Positions 41,725 through 51,994 are shown, numbered from the stretch's first letter. The stretch: 64,000 nt of DNA from CAZRCZ01 sp964598765 (GCA_964598765.1 CAZRCZ010000003.1:1-64000), one strand, 5' to 3'. A program made the numbers and translations. Notes: generated by a model not told the origin, from the sequence alone.

Positions 41725-43573
41725 GTTTGTGGGAGGCGAGCCAGACGCGATCGGTATAGAATTGGTAAGCCGCTTTTGCCTCGTCGTCGCGGTGAAGGAG
41801 CTCCAGCGCGCGTCCTTCGCGTAACCAGAGTTCGTTGCTGTTGAGTCGCCGGCGGACCAGTTTAAGCTGGGCCAACGCTTCCTGCGTACGATTCTGATCG
41901 AGGAGCCAAGCGGAATAATAGCTTCGGCATCCGGTCGCCCATGAATCCAATTCCAGCCCGCGGCGAAGATGCCATTCGCGCTCTTCCGGAAAAGTGGCGC
42001 GCCGCGCCAGCGCGTATTCGGCCTGCGCTTCCAACGGGCGGTGGATATGAAGAATTATCGCCAAACCGCCGATCATCAAAAAAAGCGCGAGCGGGATGGA
42101 AATCACGGGAGGCAATCGGAATTCCCAACCGGCGAAGATCGGTTTTTTCATTTCGCGCAATTCCACCCGCGCGCGGAACCAGCCGCCGTCCAAAATGAGG
42201 GGTGGAAATCGGAATAAGGGGCGGCGCGTTTGCGCTTCGATCACGATTGCGCCGATCAAAAAATAAAACGCCGTCGCGCCCGAAGGTTGATCCAGCGAAA
42301 AATTCATCATCCCCTCGGCCAGCGACGCCGCCAGCAATCCCGCCAGCGTCATCCGAACCAAAAATTCCGATCTCGGACACCAGCGGATTCCCCGGAAAAG
42401 GGAACGGCACGCCAGCGCAATCAACGCCAACAGCGCGGCCAAACCCAACACGCCCAATTCGGACCACGTTTGAAGCAAATCGTTGTGCGCGGCGTTGGTC
42501 CAAAGTCCCTGATATTGAAGCAATTCGGGACGCCCCGCGAGGAACGGGGATTTCATTTCCGGAAAAACGTAAGTGAAATTTCCCGCGCCGACTCCCAGCC
42601 ACGGATGCAAGCGGATCATTTCCAGCGCGCCGGCCCAAATTACGAGGCGCGTCGGTCCTCCCTCGCGCCACCGCTCCGATCCGAATCCGGCTTTCAAAAT
42701 TCCCGGGCGATGCGGATTCAACGGATGATCCAGAATAAAGAACGCCAGCATGATTCCCCAAAGCAATATAAGCCCGAGCCAGCGTTTCCATCGGCGAAAG
42801 AATCGAAGCCGCTCTCGCCAAAAGGAGAGCGCGAACATGGCAGATGATCCGACAATTAATCCCAAATTGGATCCCACCGAGTAGCAAACAGTCAATGCGG
42901 CGGCGAGCAGAACGGCTGAAAGAATGGCGAACCAGAATGCGCGGCGACGGCGCGCCTCGCCGAAGAACACCAGCGTCGGAATCAACGCCAACGCCAAGAG
43001 ATCGCCGATGTGATTCGTGTTGCCCAATCCGGCGGCGAGATAACCGCGCCAATCGGAGAGATTGGAAACGAGCCGGAGTTTCTCCGGCCACCACGCGCGC
43101 AGAGCGTCGTCGCGCAACGTCCAAACCGCCGTCACGACGGCGACGGCGATGCCAAGCCACGCCAAATGGAACGGCGAGCGGCGCGATCGGAAGACGTTCA
43201 ATCCGATCCAGAGTCCCGACGTCAATGCGGCGACATGGAAAGTTTTTTCCCACGCGAGTGAACGGCTGGACGACCAGATCACGCTGAGGAGATGAGCGGC
43301 GAGAAAGGCTACCGCCCCGCCGAAGACCGGATGGAATGGAATTCGCAGGTGGGAACCGAGAAGCGCCCGCGCGATTAACGCCGCAGAACCGATGGAAGCA
43401 AGCGTTTCGAGCCACGCCCATTTCGGTGAAAAATAAGCGTCGTCGTAGGCGCGGGGATTGATCACTAATGGGGTCAAGATCATCCCGAGGACGCACACCC
43501 GCGCGATCAAGACGAGACCTTCGGTCAACGCCGATAAGGCGGGGGGAGTGCGTTGGGGATGGAGCGATGCCAT
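41714..43573 (-). CDS. O-antigen ligase/polymerase family protein (Wzy_C) with C-terminal TPR-like tail
   Basis: 619 aa from ATG 43573. About 11-12 membrane helices occupy residues 10-480; the Wzy_C domain includes GLGNTNHIGDLLALALIPTL, HPWLGVGAGNFTYVFPEMKS and WTNAAHNDLLQTWSELGVLG, the latter with the conserved His-Asn-Asp of the ligase loop. The last ~100 residues look like TPR helices (EYALARRATFPEEREWHLRR, NRTQEALAQLKLVRRR). Members transfer or polymerise undecaprenyl-linked glycans; those next to pilin genes (PglL/TfpO) glycosylate pilin. It begins 8 nt after the addA stop and its end overlaps pseudopilin 2. Confidence 0.87.
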   Translation of the reverse strand: MASLHPQRTPPALSALTEGLVLIARVCVLGMILTPLVINPRAYDDAYFSPKWAWLETLASIGSAALIARALLGSHLRIPFHPVFGGAVAFLAAHLLSVIWSSSRSLAWEKTFHVAALTSGLWIGLNVFRSRRSPFHLAWLGIAVAVVTAVWTLRDDALRAWWPEKLRLVSNLSDWRGYLAAGLGNTNHIGDLLALALIPTLVFFGEARRRRAFWFAILSAVLLAAALTVCYSVGSNLGLIVGSSAMFALSFWRERLRFFRRWKRWLGLILLWGIMLAFFILDHPLNPHRPGILKAGFGSERWREGGPTRLVIWAGALEMIRLHPWLGVGAGNFTYVFPEMKSPFLAGRPELLQYQGLWTNAAHNDLLQTWSELGVLGLAALLALIALACRSLFRGIRWCPRSEFLVRMTLAGLLAASLAEGMMNFSLDQPSGATAFYFLIGAIVIEAQTRRPLFRFPPLILDGGWFRARVELREMKKPIFAGWEFRLPPVISIPLALFLMIGGLAIILHIHRPLEAQAEYALARRATFPEEREWHLRRGLELDSWATGCRSYYSAWLLDQNRTQEALAQLKLVRRRLNSNELWLREGRALELLHRDDEAKAAYQFYTDRVWLASHKLRD

Positions 43574-43581
43574 GCCGGAAT

Positions 43582-46500
43582 TTACGCCGTGGGATCGGGA
43601 ACGAGCAAGTTTTCTCCAGCCGAAAGAAAAACTAAATAGGTTTCCTTCACCGGAATTCGCCAAATCGAGCGAATCGCCTTGCGGTATTCGTCAAGCTGGA
43701 CGTAATAGCGTTGCGCCAATCGCCCGAGGTCGTCGCGGGATTCGACCCGGTCGGTTTTGTAGTCGAGAACGACGGCGGTATTTCCCTCGTCCATCACGCA
43801 ATCCATCACCCCTTGAAGGAGAATCGGACGGGAAAATTCGGGAGGGACCAGCGGGCGCAAGGTTCCGTTTGCGTCGGCTTGACGGATTTCCGACGCCTGA
43901 ATCCAGCGCGTGAAGGGAAGCTCGCGCGAAACGCTTCCGGGGCGGGCAACCATGCGTTGTCCCAGAGGCGACTGAAAGAATCGCGCGATTTCGATATAGA
44001 GAAGTTGATCGAGCATTTTTTCGTGATCCAACTCAATCAAGCCGCGAATCCAAAGACCGCGGGCTTGTCCCCGCAGGCCCGACTCGCTCAATTGGCCGCG
44101 AAGGTCCAGATGGCGCAGAAGCGAATGGGTATGCGTGCCGAGCGCGGCGGAATCCATTTTCGATTCGCCCCCCGCAAGAGCGAAGCGCGGAACTCTTCCG
44201 CCAAGTTTTTCATTCCGGCGAAGCGGACCGCGAATGATCGGACGTTCCGTCGAAAGGTCCACTTCCGACGATTCATCTTCAGGATGCCAAATCGGTTTGC
44301 CGCTGGATGGGTCGCGGGTCAATCGGCTGACCGCAATCTTGATCGGCGCGTGGCTCAACGGCGAATCGGATTCATAGGGAAGCAGGAACAAAGGAGAGCG
44401 GGGCGCGGGCAACTCGGCGTGAGCGTCTTGGAACGAATCAAGAACCGACTTTGCTCTCGGATCGTCGCTGAAAACTTCCATGAACTCCCGGCGCGCCGCG
44501 CCCCAGAGCGGCGAATCCCCAACCGCTTCAGCGATCAACGCGGCACGAACCTTCGGCAAGTCGCGGAGCGTGGGCGTTATAGGCGCGGCGCTTGGAAATT
44601 CCATTCGGAGCCGCGTAGGCCTTTTGCTTTCCGCATCCAACTTCAACGCGATGGGACCCAGCAGATCGGCGGGAGACTGCGCGCGCAGGCGAGTCAAGGC
44701 CGGGACGCGCTCGCCGTGAATCACCGGCGAATCCGCCCATTTCTCCCTCAATCGCTCGGCGGATTTCCAGTGATGATGCGTTCCGATCAAGATCAACCGG
44801 TCGCGCGCGCGGGTCATGGCGACGTAAAGCAGGCGCAATTCTTCGGCTCGCGCGCGGCGCGATTCCTCGCTTCGGAGCGCCGCCAGCGAAAGGGGACTGA
44901 GACGCAAACGCCGCTCCGGATCAACCGCCGGGACGGCCATGCCGAACTCCGCGCTCAATTCCAAATCCCCTTTTGCGCGTTTGTCCGCGAACGGCGAAGC
45001 CAAGCGCGGGAGAAAGACGATCGGAAACTCCAAACCTTTCGCCTTGTGAATCGTGAGCAGGCGAACCGACGCCGATTCCTCCGGCGTTTCCTCTCCTGAA
45101 TCCTCTTCCACGCGTCCGCCGGCTCCTTCGAGCGAAGCCAAAAACGCGGAGAGCGTGGGCGCGCCCGACGCTCCGCCGTCGTGACGATGGATCATCGCGC
45201 GGAAATCCTCCAAGTTTTGAAGTCGCGCGGCCGCTTCCGTCAATCCGGCCAGATAAGATTCGTAATGCGTGTCTTCCAAGACTGCGCTCAGGACTGCCTC
45301 GGCCTCGCCTCGCTCGGCGAGCCGGCGCCAACGATTCAGCTTGTCGAAAAAATCGCCAAGTTTGTCCTGAAGCGCCATTCCCGCAGGCTCTTGATTCCAC
45401 GGCGAGGCAAGACCCTCGGATTTGACATCCCACACCGCTTCATGGAACGCCCCATCGGGATGAGCCAACCGCAAAAGCAGGAGTTCGTCTTCGCTCAAGC
45501 CGACCATCGGCGAGCGAAGAACCGACGCCAGCGGAATGTCTTGAAATGGGTTGTCGGCCAGTCGCAGGGCATTCAGCGCGTCAATCACTTCCGGATTGGA
45601 AAGCAATTGCCCGCGGCGCGACGCGAGAACCCGAACGCCGTGCCGCGCCAACGCCGACGTCCATTGCTCCCTCTGCTCGTTCAATCGGCGGACGAGAATC
45701 GCGCAGTCCTCCGGTCTGGCCCGCCGCCAACGTTCTTCGCGCGCATCCCAAACCGAGGGAGGGGCAGTCTCCGCCGTCAACTCCAAAATCCGGCGCGCGA
45801 TCCACTCGGCTTCGCGCTCGAGAGCGCGAAGTTCCGCTCGCTTATCCTCGCCGCTCGAATCGTTCCCATTCCCTTCCCGTTCCGATTCTCCGTCTTTCGC
45901 ATCCTCCTCCGATTCGGAATCCTGTTGATTTTCGGCCATGAGCCAAGCGGCTTCGACGCACACCGGATCGTGCGCGCCGTGATCGTTCCGATTCGCGATC
46001 AACCGCGCCCGCCGATCATAATCAAGTTCGCCGACTTCACGATCCATGAGCCGTTCAAAAACGGAATTCACGCAATCAATGATTCCGGGGCGCGAGCGAA
46101 AATTGGTCGGCAAGTCCATGCGGCGGGTCGGATCGGCGTCCCCTTTGCTTCCGTATCGGTCGAGCCGCGCGGCAAAGAGCGCGGGTTCGGCGCGACGGAA
46201 CCGATAAATGCTCTGCTTCAAATCGCCGACGATGAAAAGGTTGCGCTCGGCGTTGGGCGAGGGATCGTCCTCATGCGAGACGCGGCGAATGATCGCGCCC
46301 TGCAGGGGCGAAATGTCCTGATATTCGTCCACCAAGACGTGGCGGAAACGCTCCCGGCATTCATGCGCGATTTCCGAACTTCCCTTCGACGATGGGCCGT
46401 CGCCGAGAATTTCCAGCGCCTTGCGCTCCACGTCTCCGAAACCGAGCGCTCCGCGACGCCGTTTGATTTCCTGAACTCTCCCCTCGACTTTGTCCGCAAG

Positions 46501-47649
46501 GTTGAGAAACGCCCGGGCTTGGTCGGCGGAGATTTGCGCGACGCGGATTTGGTGAGCGGGATCAATGACGAACCAACGCTTTCGGAAATCTTTGATCGCG
46601 CTGGAGAAGGGAGAAAGGACCGAGCGCTCAAACCCCTCGTCTTTGTAAAGCGCATCGCCGCAGTTGGATTTGTTTTTGAGCTTTTCGAGAAATTCGCCGT
46701 TCCCTTCGTCAAACCAAGTCCGCGCCGATTGTTGAATCTCTCTGAAAGAACGCGCTTCCTGATTGGGAGAAGCTAAATGATGAAGTTCGCGGGCGATTTC
46801 AGTCCACCTTTCGAGAAGGTTTTGGGCGCCGACTTTGGCGACCGCCTGATCTTGAAGATTAGCGAACGACTTGGCGAGATCGCCGAACGAGCGGAAGAAA
46901 ATTTTCCGGATCGAGTCATCCTGCGCGGTTGAAGCGGAAGAATCCGCCGCAATCATTCCGTCCAGATTCAAGCGAACCCGGTCTCTCCATCCTTGCGGAT
47001 CGTCGAGCGACGCGATGAACCGGCGAAGGCGATGGACGCGCTCGGCGAGCAATTCCAGCGCCCGGTGACCGGAATCGGAAATCGCGGCAAGCAGGGCGAA
47101 GTCCCGCGCGTCGTACGCGTCTTCTTCATTTTTTCCGTCGGTCGCAACGCGGCTCAATCGCTCAAAAACTTGTCGCGCCCCCTCCCGCTCGATTTCATCT
47201 TCTTCCTCCTCATCGGCGACGCGGTAATTCGGCGCGACTCCGGCGGCGTGAAAATGTTTTCGGACCAAGCGGTCGCAAAAGGCGTTCAGCGTCAAGATGT
47301 GCGCGCGCGGGAGCGCGTCCTCCGCGGAACGCAACGCGGAATTGGCCGGACTTTCGGCGAGAGCTTGGTGAATTCTCGCTTCAATCCGTTCGCGCATCTG
47401 GCGCGCGGCCTTGCGCGTGAAGGTGATGATGAGAAGCTCCTCCAGCGGAATCGGCTCGCGGTCATTCGGGCCGGTTCCGGCGATTAATTGCAGAACCCGC
47501 TCGGTCAGCACCGACGTTTTGCCCGATCCCGCTCCCGCCGAGACGAGCAAGTCGTGACCACGATCCGTGATCGCGGACCACTGCTCCTCATTCCAGTGAA
47601 AGTCGGAACCGCTGGCGATAGGAGCCAATGGTTTGGCGTGTTCAGGCAT
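43582..47649 (-). CDS. addA: ATP-dependent helicase/nuclease subunit A
   Basis: 1355 aa. UvrD-like helicase: Q motif and Walker A FHWNEEQWSAITDRGHDLLV then SAGAGSGKTSVL (39-45 core), motif II VLVDEYQDISPLQGAIIRRV, FIVGDLKQSIYRFRRAEPAL, LLTIHKAKGLEFPIVFLPRL and VAMTRARDRLILIG. The C-terminal RecB-type nuclease has AVVLDYKTDRVES with its Asp-Tyr-Lys catalytic core. With AddB it resects double-strand breaks to start recombination and recognises Chi-like sites. It overlaps addB by 8 nt. This is the AddAB rather than RecBCD form. Confidence 0.97.
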   Translation of the reverse strand: MPEHAKPLAPIASGSDFHWNEEQWSAITDRGHDLLVSAGAGSGKTSVLTERVLQLIAGTGPNDREPIPLEELLIITFTRKAARQMRERIEARIHQALAESPANSALRSAEDALPRAHILTLNAFCDRLVRKHFHAAGVAPNYRVADEEEEDEIEREGARQVFERLSRVATDGKNEEDAYDARDFALLAAISDSGHRALELLAERVHRLRRFIASLDDPQGWRDRVRLNLDGMIAADSSASTAQDDSIRKIFFRSFGDLAKSFANLQDQAVAKVGAQNLLERWTEIARELHHLASPNQEARSFREIQQSARTWFDEGNGEFLEKLKNKSNCGDALYKDEGFERSVLSPFSSAIKDFRKRWFVIDPAHQIRVAQISADQARAFLNLADKVEGRVQEIKRRRGALGFGDVERKALEILGDGPSSKGSSEIAHECRERFRHVLVDEYQDISPLQGAIIRRVSHEDDPSPNAERNLFIVGDLKQSIYRFRRAEPALFAARLDRYGSKGDADPTRRMDLPTNFRSRPGIIDCVNSVFERLMDREVGELDYDRRARLIANRNDHGAHDPVCVEAAWLMAENQQDSESEEDAKDGESEREGNGNDSSGEDKRAELRALEREAEWIARRILELTAETAPPSVWDAREERWRRARPEDCAILVRRLNEQREQWTSALARHGVRVLASRRGQLLSNPEVIDALNALRLADNPFQDIPLASVLRSPMVGLSEDELLLLRLAHPDGAFHEAVWDVKSEGLASPWNQEPAGMALQDKLGDFFDKLNRWRRLAERGEAEAVLSAVLEDTHYESYLAGLTEAAARLQNLEDFRAMIHRHDGGASGAPTLSAFLASLEGAGGRVEEDSGEETPEESASVRLLTIHKAKGLEFPIVFLPRLASPFADKRAKGDLELSAEFGMAVPAVDPERRLRLSPLSLAALRSEESRRARAEELRLLYVAMTRARDRLILIGTHHHWKSAERLREKWADSPVIHGERVPALTRLRAQSPADLLGPIALKLDAESKRPTRLRMEFPSAAPITPTLRDLPKVRAALIAEAVGDSPLWGAARREFMEVFSDDPRAKSVLDSFQDAHAELPAPRSPLFLLPYESDSPLSHAPIKIAVSRLTRDPSSGKPIWHPEDESSEVDLSTERPIIRGPLRRNEKLGGRVPRFALAGGESKMDSAALGTHTHSLLRHLDLRGQLSESGLRGQARGLWIRGLIELDHEKMLDQLLYIEIARFFQSPLGQRMVARPGSVSRELPFTRWIQASEIRQADANGTLRPLVPPEFSRPILLQGVMDCVMDEGNTAVVLDYKTDRVESRDDLGRLAQRYYVQLDEYRKAIRSIWRIPVKETYLVFLSAGENLLVPDPTA

Positions 47650-50600
47650 TTCGTCTCTCTTTCACGGGATCCATCATCTTTTGAAACGCCCCAAGCTTGA
47701 TGGATTGGACGTCGTTGTAGGCGTCATCCTGAAGCGTTCCGATTCTGCAGAACGCATGAAAGTCGCAGAGGTCGCACGCGCACTCCCTCCCCCTGCGGAT
47801 CGGCCGCGCGGGAATTCTTCCCTCGGCGATTTCTTTCCCCTTTTCCACCATGACAACGCGCATCGCCTCCATGAATCGCCCAAATCCGGCGCAACTGAGC
47901 CAATGGGGATGCCCCCCGTGAAGTTTCTTCTTGCTTGTCCACTTGAAGGGAAACGCCAGCGCTTTTTCTCCCGCTTCCGCTTGATGATCCAGTAGCGACG
48001 CGATCTCATCCGCGAAAATTCCCTCGACCTTGTGATCGGCGAACCACGCGTCGGTTCCCGGTTCCGCCCAAGCTTCCTCTTCCCCCTCCGCCTGAGCGAT
48101 GCCGATGGAAAGCGGCCAATAGAAAAATCCCGAGACTCTCGCTCCTTCGCGTTTCCGAATGTGTTCCAAAGCCAGCGCGTAAGCAGGGAGTTGAAGATCG
48201 GCTCCGGCCCACGCGCGGGCGGGATCGAATTTCTTCTTTCCCGACTTGTAATCGAAAAGAACCAGGCGCGGCGATTCAATTCCAGAAGCGCATTCGTCAA
48301 TCCGGTCAATCGTTCCGCTCAACACGACGCTCAATTCAGGCGTGATCGGAAGCTGGAATGGGGGAGTCCCCTCGGTCTTCAGCCTGAACTCCGATTCGAC
48401 TTGCACGAAGCCGGATCGCTCTCCCATTCTTTTTAACGCGACGATGAAGTGCTTGATTTCCCCCGCGACCAAGCGAACCAACGTCGCCGTCGAGGCATCG
48501 CGACCGAAATTCTCCGCCAACTCGCCCGTCGTGGTTGCCTCCAGCGCGGTGTCATCAATCATTTTGTTCGCGCGCGCGAGATCCACCTCCTCCCAATTCA
48601 ACCGTCCGTTTCTTTTCAGCCGCTCAAACAGCGTCTTGAGAATCGAATGACGCAGACTTCCCAATTCCTGCGGACCGGGAATCGGCTCGCGGGGCCGCTC
48701 CAGACGCATCATCCGCGACGCGAAAAATTTGAACGGGCATTGCGCGTAGGATTCCAAACCGGTGACGCTTAGGGATTCTTGCTCGCGCCAGAAATCGCGG
48801 ACCAGTTGAGGATAAAGCCGCGCCGAGGCCGGCGGGTCCAACGCCTCAAATACCTTTTGAATTCGAGAACCAGTCAACTCGGAATGCGAGGCAAGCCAAT
48901 TATTCGGAGCGAGCAAAAGCTTGCCGAGCAACTTCGGGTCTTCTCCTCCGATGGCCCCGTGAAAAGCGCGCGCAATCTTTCCGGCCCATTCTTCCGGCAG
49001 AAGCGGGACAGATCCGTTCATATTCTCTTCTGCCGCCTCCCCTTCCTCGCCGGATATTTTCCGAACCGGAATTTGCGGAAAGGCTTCTCGCGCCGCGCGG
49101 AAAAAAGAGGACGGTCCTCCCGCCTGTGTCGCCGAGCCTTTGATCGGGCGCGAAATAAAAAGATATTCCGATGCGCGGGTGAGGGCGATGTAGGCGAGAA
49201 ACCGCTCGTGATCGAATTTCTTGCGCGAGTCCGGCCCCAAATCGCCTCCCCCCTCGGTCAAAGTCCGCCGATCTCCATCCCCCAAAATCGGATCCTCCTG
49301 ATAGACGCGCGGAAAATCGCCGTCGTTCATCCCGACGACGAACGCCGCGCGGACTTCCGGCGTTCGCGTGCGATCCACCGACCCGACCAGCACCTGATCC
49401 AGCGTCGGCGGAATCAATCCCGCGCGAACCGTCGCAAGTCCCGTCTGCAAAACTGCCAAGAGCAAGTCAACATCCGTCGTTTCATCCGCCCGCGCCGATT
49501 CGCCGAGGCCGACCGTATTCAGTCGGTCCAAAATTTCCAGCATCGTCTCCCAAGCCGACTCATGCGAGAGCGCGGTTTCCTCGTCTCTCGTCGCGCGCGC
49601 CTCTTCGATCCATCGTTCCAAGGTCGGACGCGCCTTCGCGGCCTCCAGTAATTGCCAGAGCGCTAGAGCGGGATCGGCTTTCGTTTTTCGCAACAAAGCG
49701 GCGAATTCGACGACAGGACGCGCGGCATCTCGCCAGATTTCGTAAAGTTCGCGCTCGGAAATTGGGGCAGAATTTCCAGACTCCCTCTTTTTCGAATCAT
49801 GAATCGGGAGCCAGCATTTGAGGTCCATCCACTCCGATCCCATCAGTCGCCGCTGGACCGACACATTCTCGATCCGCGCAATCGCGTCCATGTCTTGAAG
49901 CGGACTCAGTCCGCATTTCAGATAATCCAAAATCGTTTCGGTTTGCCAACCATGCGCGGCAATACTCACGGCCGAAAGGACGAGCCGCGCGACGGGATGA
50001 CCGGAAACCCGCCGAAGCTCATCCAAGAAGAAAGGGACGCCGAAACGGGGAAAAATTTCGCGGACATACGGCGCATACATTTCCAAATCGCGCGTGATAA
50101 GCGTCATCTCCGACCATCGCCAACCTCGGTCCCGATGAATCGCCGCCAACCGCCGCGCCACGGCCAGAATTTCGCCGCGCGCGTCTTCGGCCTCGATCAT
50201 CTCGACAGGGCCGCGCGGCCAATGTATTTCCTCCTTCCCGCCAGAAAACGGTTCCGGACTCAATCGCGTTAGAGCGCGCGATTCCAAATGGGCGAGCGCT
50301 CCGGCCGCGACGAATCGCGTCGGTTGGTTCTCCCGCGGAAATTCCACCTCCGTGATTCGCCAGCCCAATTCCGCCATGCGGTCGCGGAAGCTCGCATAGC
50401 TCGCTTCGATGTTCGCGAATACCCGCTCCGCGCACGTCCGTCCTTCTGAGTTCCCCGGCATTCGAAATTTCGGATCGCGCGGATCGAGACAAAGCGTCAA
50501 CGCGGCGGCTTCGCATCGGCTCAATAACGCCTCCAACAAGTCCCGCTCCTGCGCCGTGAACGATGCGAATCCGTCAATCCAGACGCGCGCCCCCTCCAGT

Positions 50601-51208
50601 GCCGGCCATCGCCGGATTTGTTGCGCGGCCAAGCGATGGACGGACGCGGAATCGGCAAGTCCGCGCTCCGCGAGCGCGCGGTCGTAATCTCCCCACAGCA
50701 ACTCCAAATCGTGAAGTTTCATTTGAAGAAGCGACATTTGCCCGTCGTCGGATTCGGTGGTCCGCGCCCGGTTCGCCAAATCCTCGCGCGTCCAACCATA
50801 CCGCTGAAACTCGATCAAACTTTGCGCGACGGTCTCCGCCAGCCCGGGCAGATCGGCGCAATCCCCTAAAATTTTCAGTTCCGATTTTTTCCGCCGGATC
50901 ACTTGCCGCAAAAGCAACACGCGCCCTTCTTCATCGAGCGCCTTGCGGGGCGCGCCCCCCGTTTGCCGAAAAACCTCCTTGCGAAGCCAATCGAACGTCG
51001 CGATTTTCGCCCGCGTGTAACCGGTCAGTCCCGGATGCGTCGCCAGCGCGTATTCCATCTGCGCCGATGCCTGTTCGGGAACGAGAAAAATCAGGGGCGA
51101 TCCGCGCGGCTGATCTGCGATCTGACGGGCGATGGCATCCAGACAAGCTCGCGTCTTGCCCGATCCCGCCCGTCCCAGCCAGAATTCAAAAACCCGATCT
51201 TGCACCAC
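47642..51208 (-). CDS. addB: ATP-dependent helicase/deoxyribonuclease subunit B
   Basis: 1188 aa, GTG start. Walker A is WLGRAGSGKTRACLDAIARQ at the N-terminus; the centre is a degenerate helicase with GMNDGDFPRVYQEDPILGDG and YIALTRASEYLFISRPIKG. The C-terminal nuclease has RLVLFDYKSGKKKFDPARAW. A 4Fe-4S cluster is expected from Cys in ESYAQCPFKFFASRMM and the CDLCDFHAFC motif (C-x2-C-x5-C), matching the Bacillus AddB arrangement. It recognises Chi in the AddAB complex. It follows the HAD hydrolase gene by 13 nt and overlaps addA, forming one operon. Confidence 0.96.
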   Translation of the reverse strand: MVQDRVFEFWLGRAGSGKTRACLDAIARQIADQPRGSPLIFLVPEQASAQMEYALATHPGLTGYTRAKIATFDWLRKEVFRQTGGAPRKALDEEGRVLLLRQVIRRKKSELKILGDCADLPGLAETVAQSLIEFQRYGWTREDLANRARTTESDDGQMSLLQMKLHDLELLWGDYDRALAERGLADSASVHRLAAQQIRRWPALEGARVWIDGFASFTAQERDLLEALLSRCEAAALTLCLDPRDPKFRMPGNSEGRTCAERVFANIEASYASFRDRMAELGWRITEVEFPRENQPTRFVAAGALAHLESRALTRLSPEPFSGGKEEIHWPRGPVEMIEAEDARGEILAVARRLAAIHRDRGWRWSEMTLITRDLEMYAPYVREIFPRFGVPFFLDELRRVSGHPVARLVLSAVSIAAHGWQTETILDYLKCGLSPLQDMDAIARIENVSVQRRLMGSEWMDLKCWLPIHDSKKRESGNSAPISERELYEIWRDAARPVVEFAALLRKTKADPALALWQLLEAAKARPTLERWIEEARATRDEETALSHESAWETMLEILDRLNTVGLGESARADETTDVDLLLAVLQTGLATVRAGLIPPTLDQVLVGSVDRTRTPEVRAAFVVGMNDGDFPRVYQEDPILGDGDRRTLTEGGGDLGPDSRKKFDHERFLAYIALTRASEYLFISRPIKGSATQAGGPSSFFRAAREAFPQIPVRKISGEEGEAAEENMNGSVPLLPEEWAGKIARAFHGAIGGEDPKLLGKLLLAPNNWLASHSELTGSRIQKVFEALDPPASARLYPQLVRDFWREQESLSVTGLESYAQCPFKFFASRMMRLERPREPIPGPQELGSLRHSILKTLFERLKRNGRLNWEEVDLARANKMIDDTALEATTTGELAENFGRDASTATLVRLVAGEIKHFIVALKRMGERSGFVQVESEFRLKTEGTPPFQLPITPELSVVLSGTIDRIDECASGIESPRLVLFDYKSGKKKFDPARAWAGADLQLPAYALALEHIRKREGARVSGFFYWPLSIGIAQAEGEEEAWAEPGTDAWFADHKVEGIFADEIASLLDHQAEAGEKALAFPFKWTSKKKLHGGHPHWLSCAGFGRFMEAMRVVMVEKGKEIAEGRIPARPIRRGRECACDLCDFHAFCRIGTLQDDAYNDVQSIKLGAFQKMMDPVKERRNA

Positions 51209-51221
51209 TCCCTCGACCCCT

Positions 51222-51968
51222 TCATCCGCTCTTGCTCTTACTCTTGCTCTTGCTCTCGCCCGGTTTCATCAACAAATCCTCAACCAACCTCCGCAGATTA
51301 TTTCCTTTCTGGCGGACGATCAACCGCGCATTGAAACCCGCCCCCTCGGCTCCCTCCACGTCGTCGGCATAGCTGTCGCCGATTTGCAGAAGCGGAACAT
51401 TCTGCGGCGCGCCCGCAATCGAACGGGCGAGATGATAAATTTCCGGGTCCGGTTTCTCCCGCCGAACCTCGCAGGAGATCACCACGGTCTGGAAGCGACC
51501 GATCAAACCCAATCCCTCCAGAATCGGACGCAACCGCGCGTCCCAGTTGGAAATCACGCCGAGCCGATAACCCGCCGACCGCAAATCGTCCAAGAGCGAT
51601 CTCACTTCGGGAAATGGCTCGTATCGCTCCGGTTTGGCGAACTCGGCGAAAACCGCGTCGTAGAATTCGTCGAACCGAGGCGACTCCGCCGCCGGGCCGA
51701 AACTTTTGCGGACCACCTCGCGCCAGAACGCTTTGGCCGACGGCAGGTCCATCGTGTGGGGCGTGCGTCCCGCCCGACGCTCCTTTTCTTTTTCCTCCGC
51801 GAAAAACCGCCGCGCTCCCCGCTCGACCTCGTCCGCCTCGACCCGAATCCCATATCGCGCCGCCAATTCGGCGTAAATTCCCCCGACCGACGGCATGGCG
51901 CGCAAGATCGTTCCGCCGACGTCGAAGAAGATCGTGTGATATTGGCGAAAATCACCCATTGAAACCAA
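51222..51968 (-). CDS. HAD-superfamily hydrolase (HAD-IA)
   Basis: 248 aa. TTG 51968 is favoured because GGTGAT lies 6 nt upstream; ATG 51959 is the alternative. Motif I is IFFDVGGTIL (nucleophile Asp), motif II VISNWD, motif III Lys in REKPDPEIYHLA, motif IV IGDSYADDVEGAEGAG. The cap is helical (about 20-100), as in HDHD3-like phosphatases. It should dephosphorylate a small metabolite; substrate unknown. The last ~12 residues, SKSKSKSKSG-like, are coded by a family A repeat and probably replaced the native end. It is the first gene of the addB-addA operon and is divergent from rpsB. Confidence 0.9.
   Translation of the reverse strand: MVSMGDFRQYHTIFFDVGGTILRAMPSVGGIYAELAARYGIRVEADEVERGARRFFAEEKEKERRAGRTPHTMDLPSAKAFWREVVRKSFGPAAESPRFDEFYDAVFAEFAKPERYEPFPEVRSLLDDLRSAGYRLGVISNWDARLRPILEGLGLIGRFQTVVISCEVRREKPDPEIYHLARSIAGAPQNVPLLQIGDSYADDVEGAEGAGFNARLIVRQKGNNLRRLVEDLLMKPGESKSKSKSKSG
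51227..51259. repeat. Family A repeat forming the HAD C-terminus
   Basis: CTCTTGCTCTTACTCTTGCT then CTTGCTCTCG on the plus strand; read on the minus strand it encodes the tail ESKSKSKSKSG of the HAD hydrolase. Confidence 0.8.
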
Positions 51969-51994
51969 GATTAAATCACCCTTCAGTTGGCTTC

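Noticed and set aside
41862..43496. 544-codon alternative frame on the same strand as the O-antigen ligase gene
   Set aside because: Arg-rich and without motifs; the other frame encodes a clear multi-pass Wzy_C protein.
45181..46776. 531-codon open frame antisense to addA
   Set aside because: A shadow frame; AddA helicase motifs on the minus strand explain the region.
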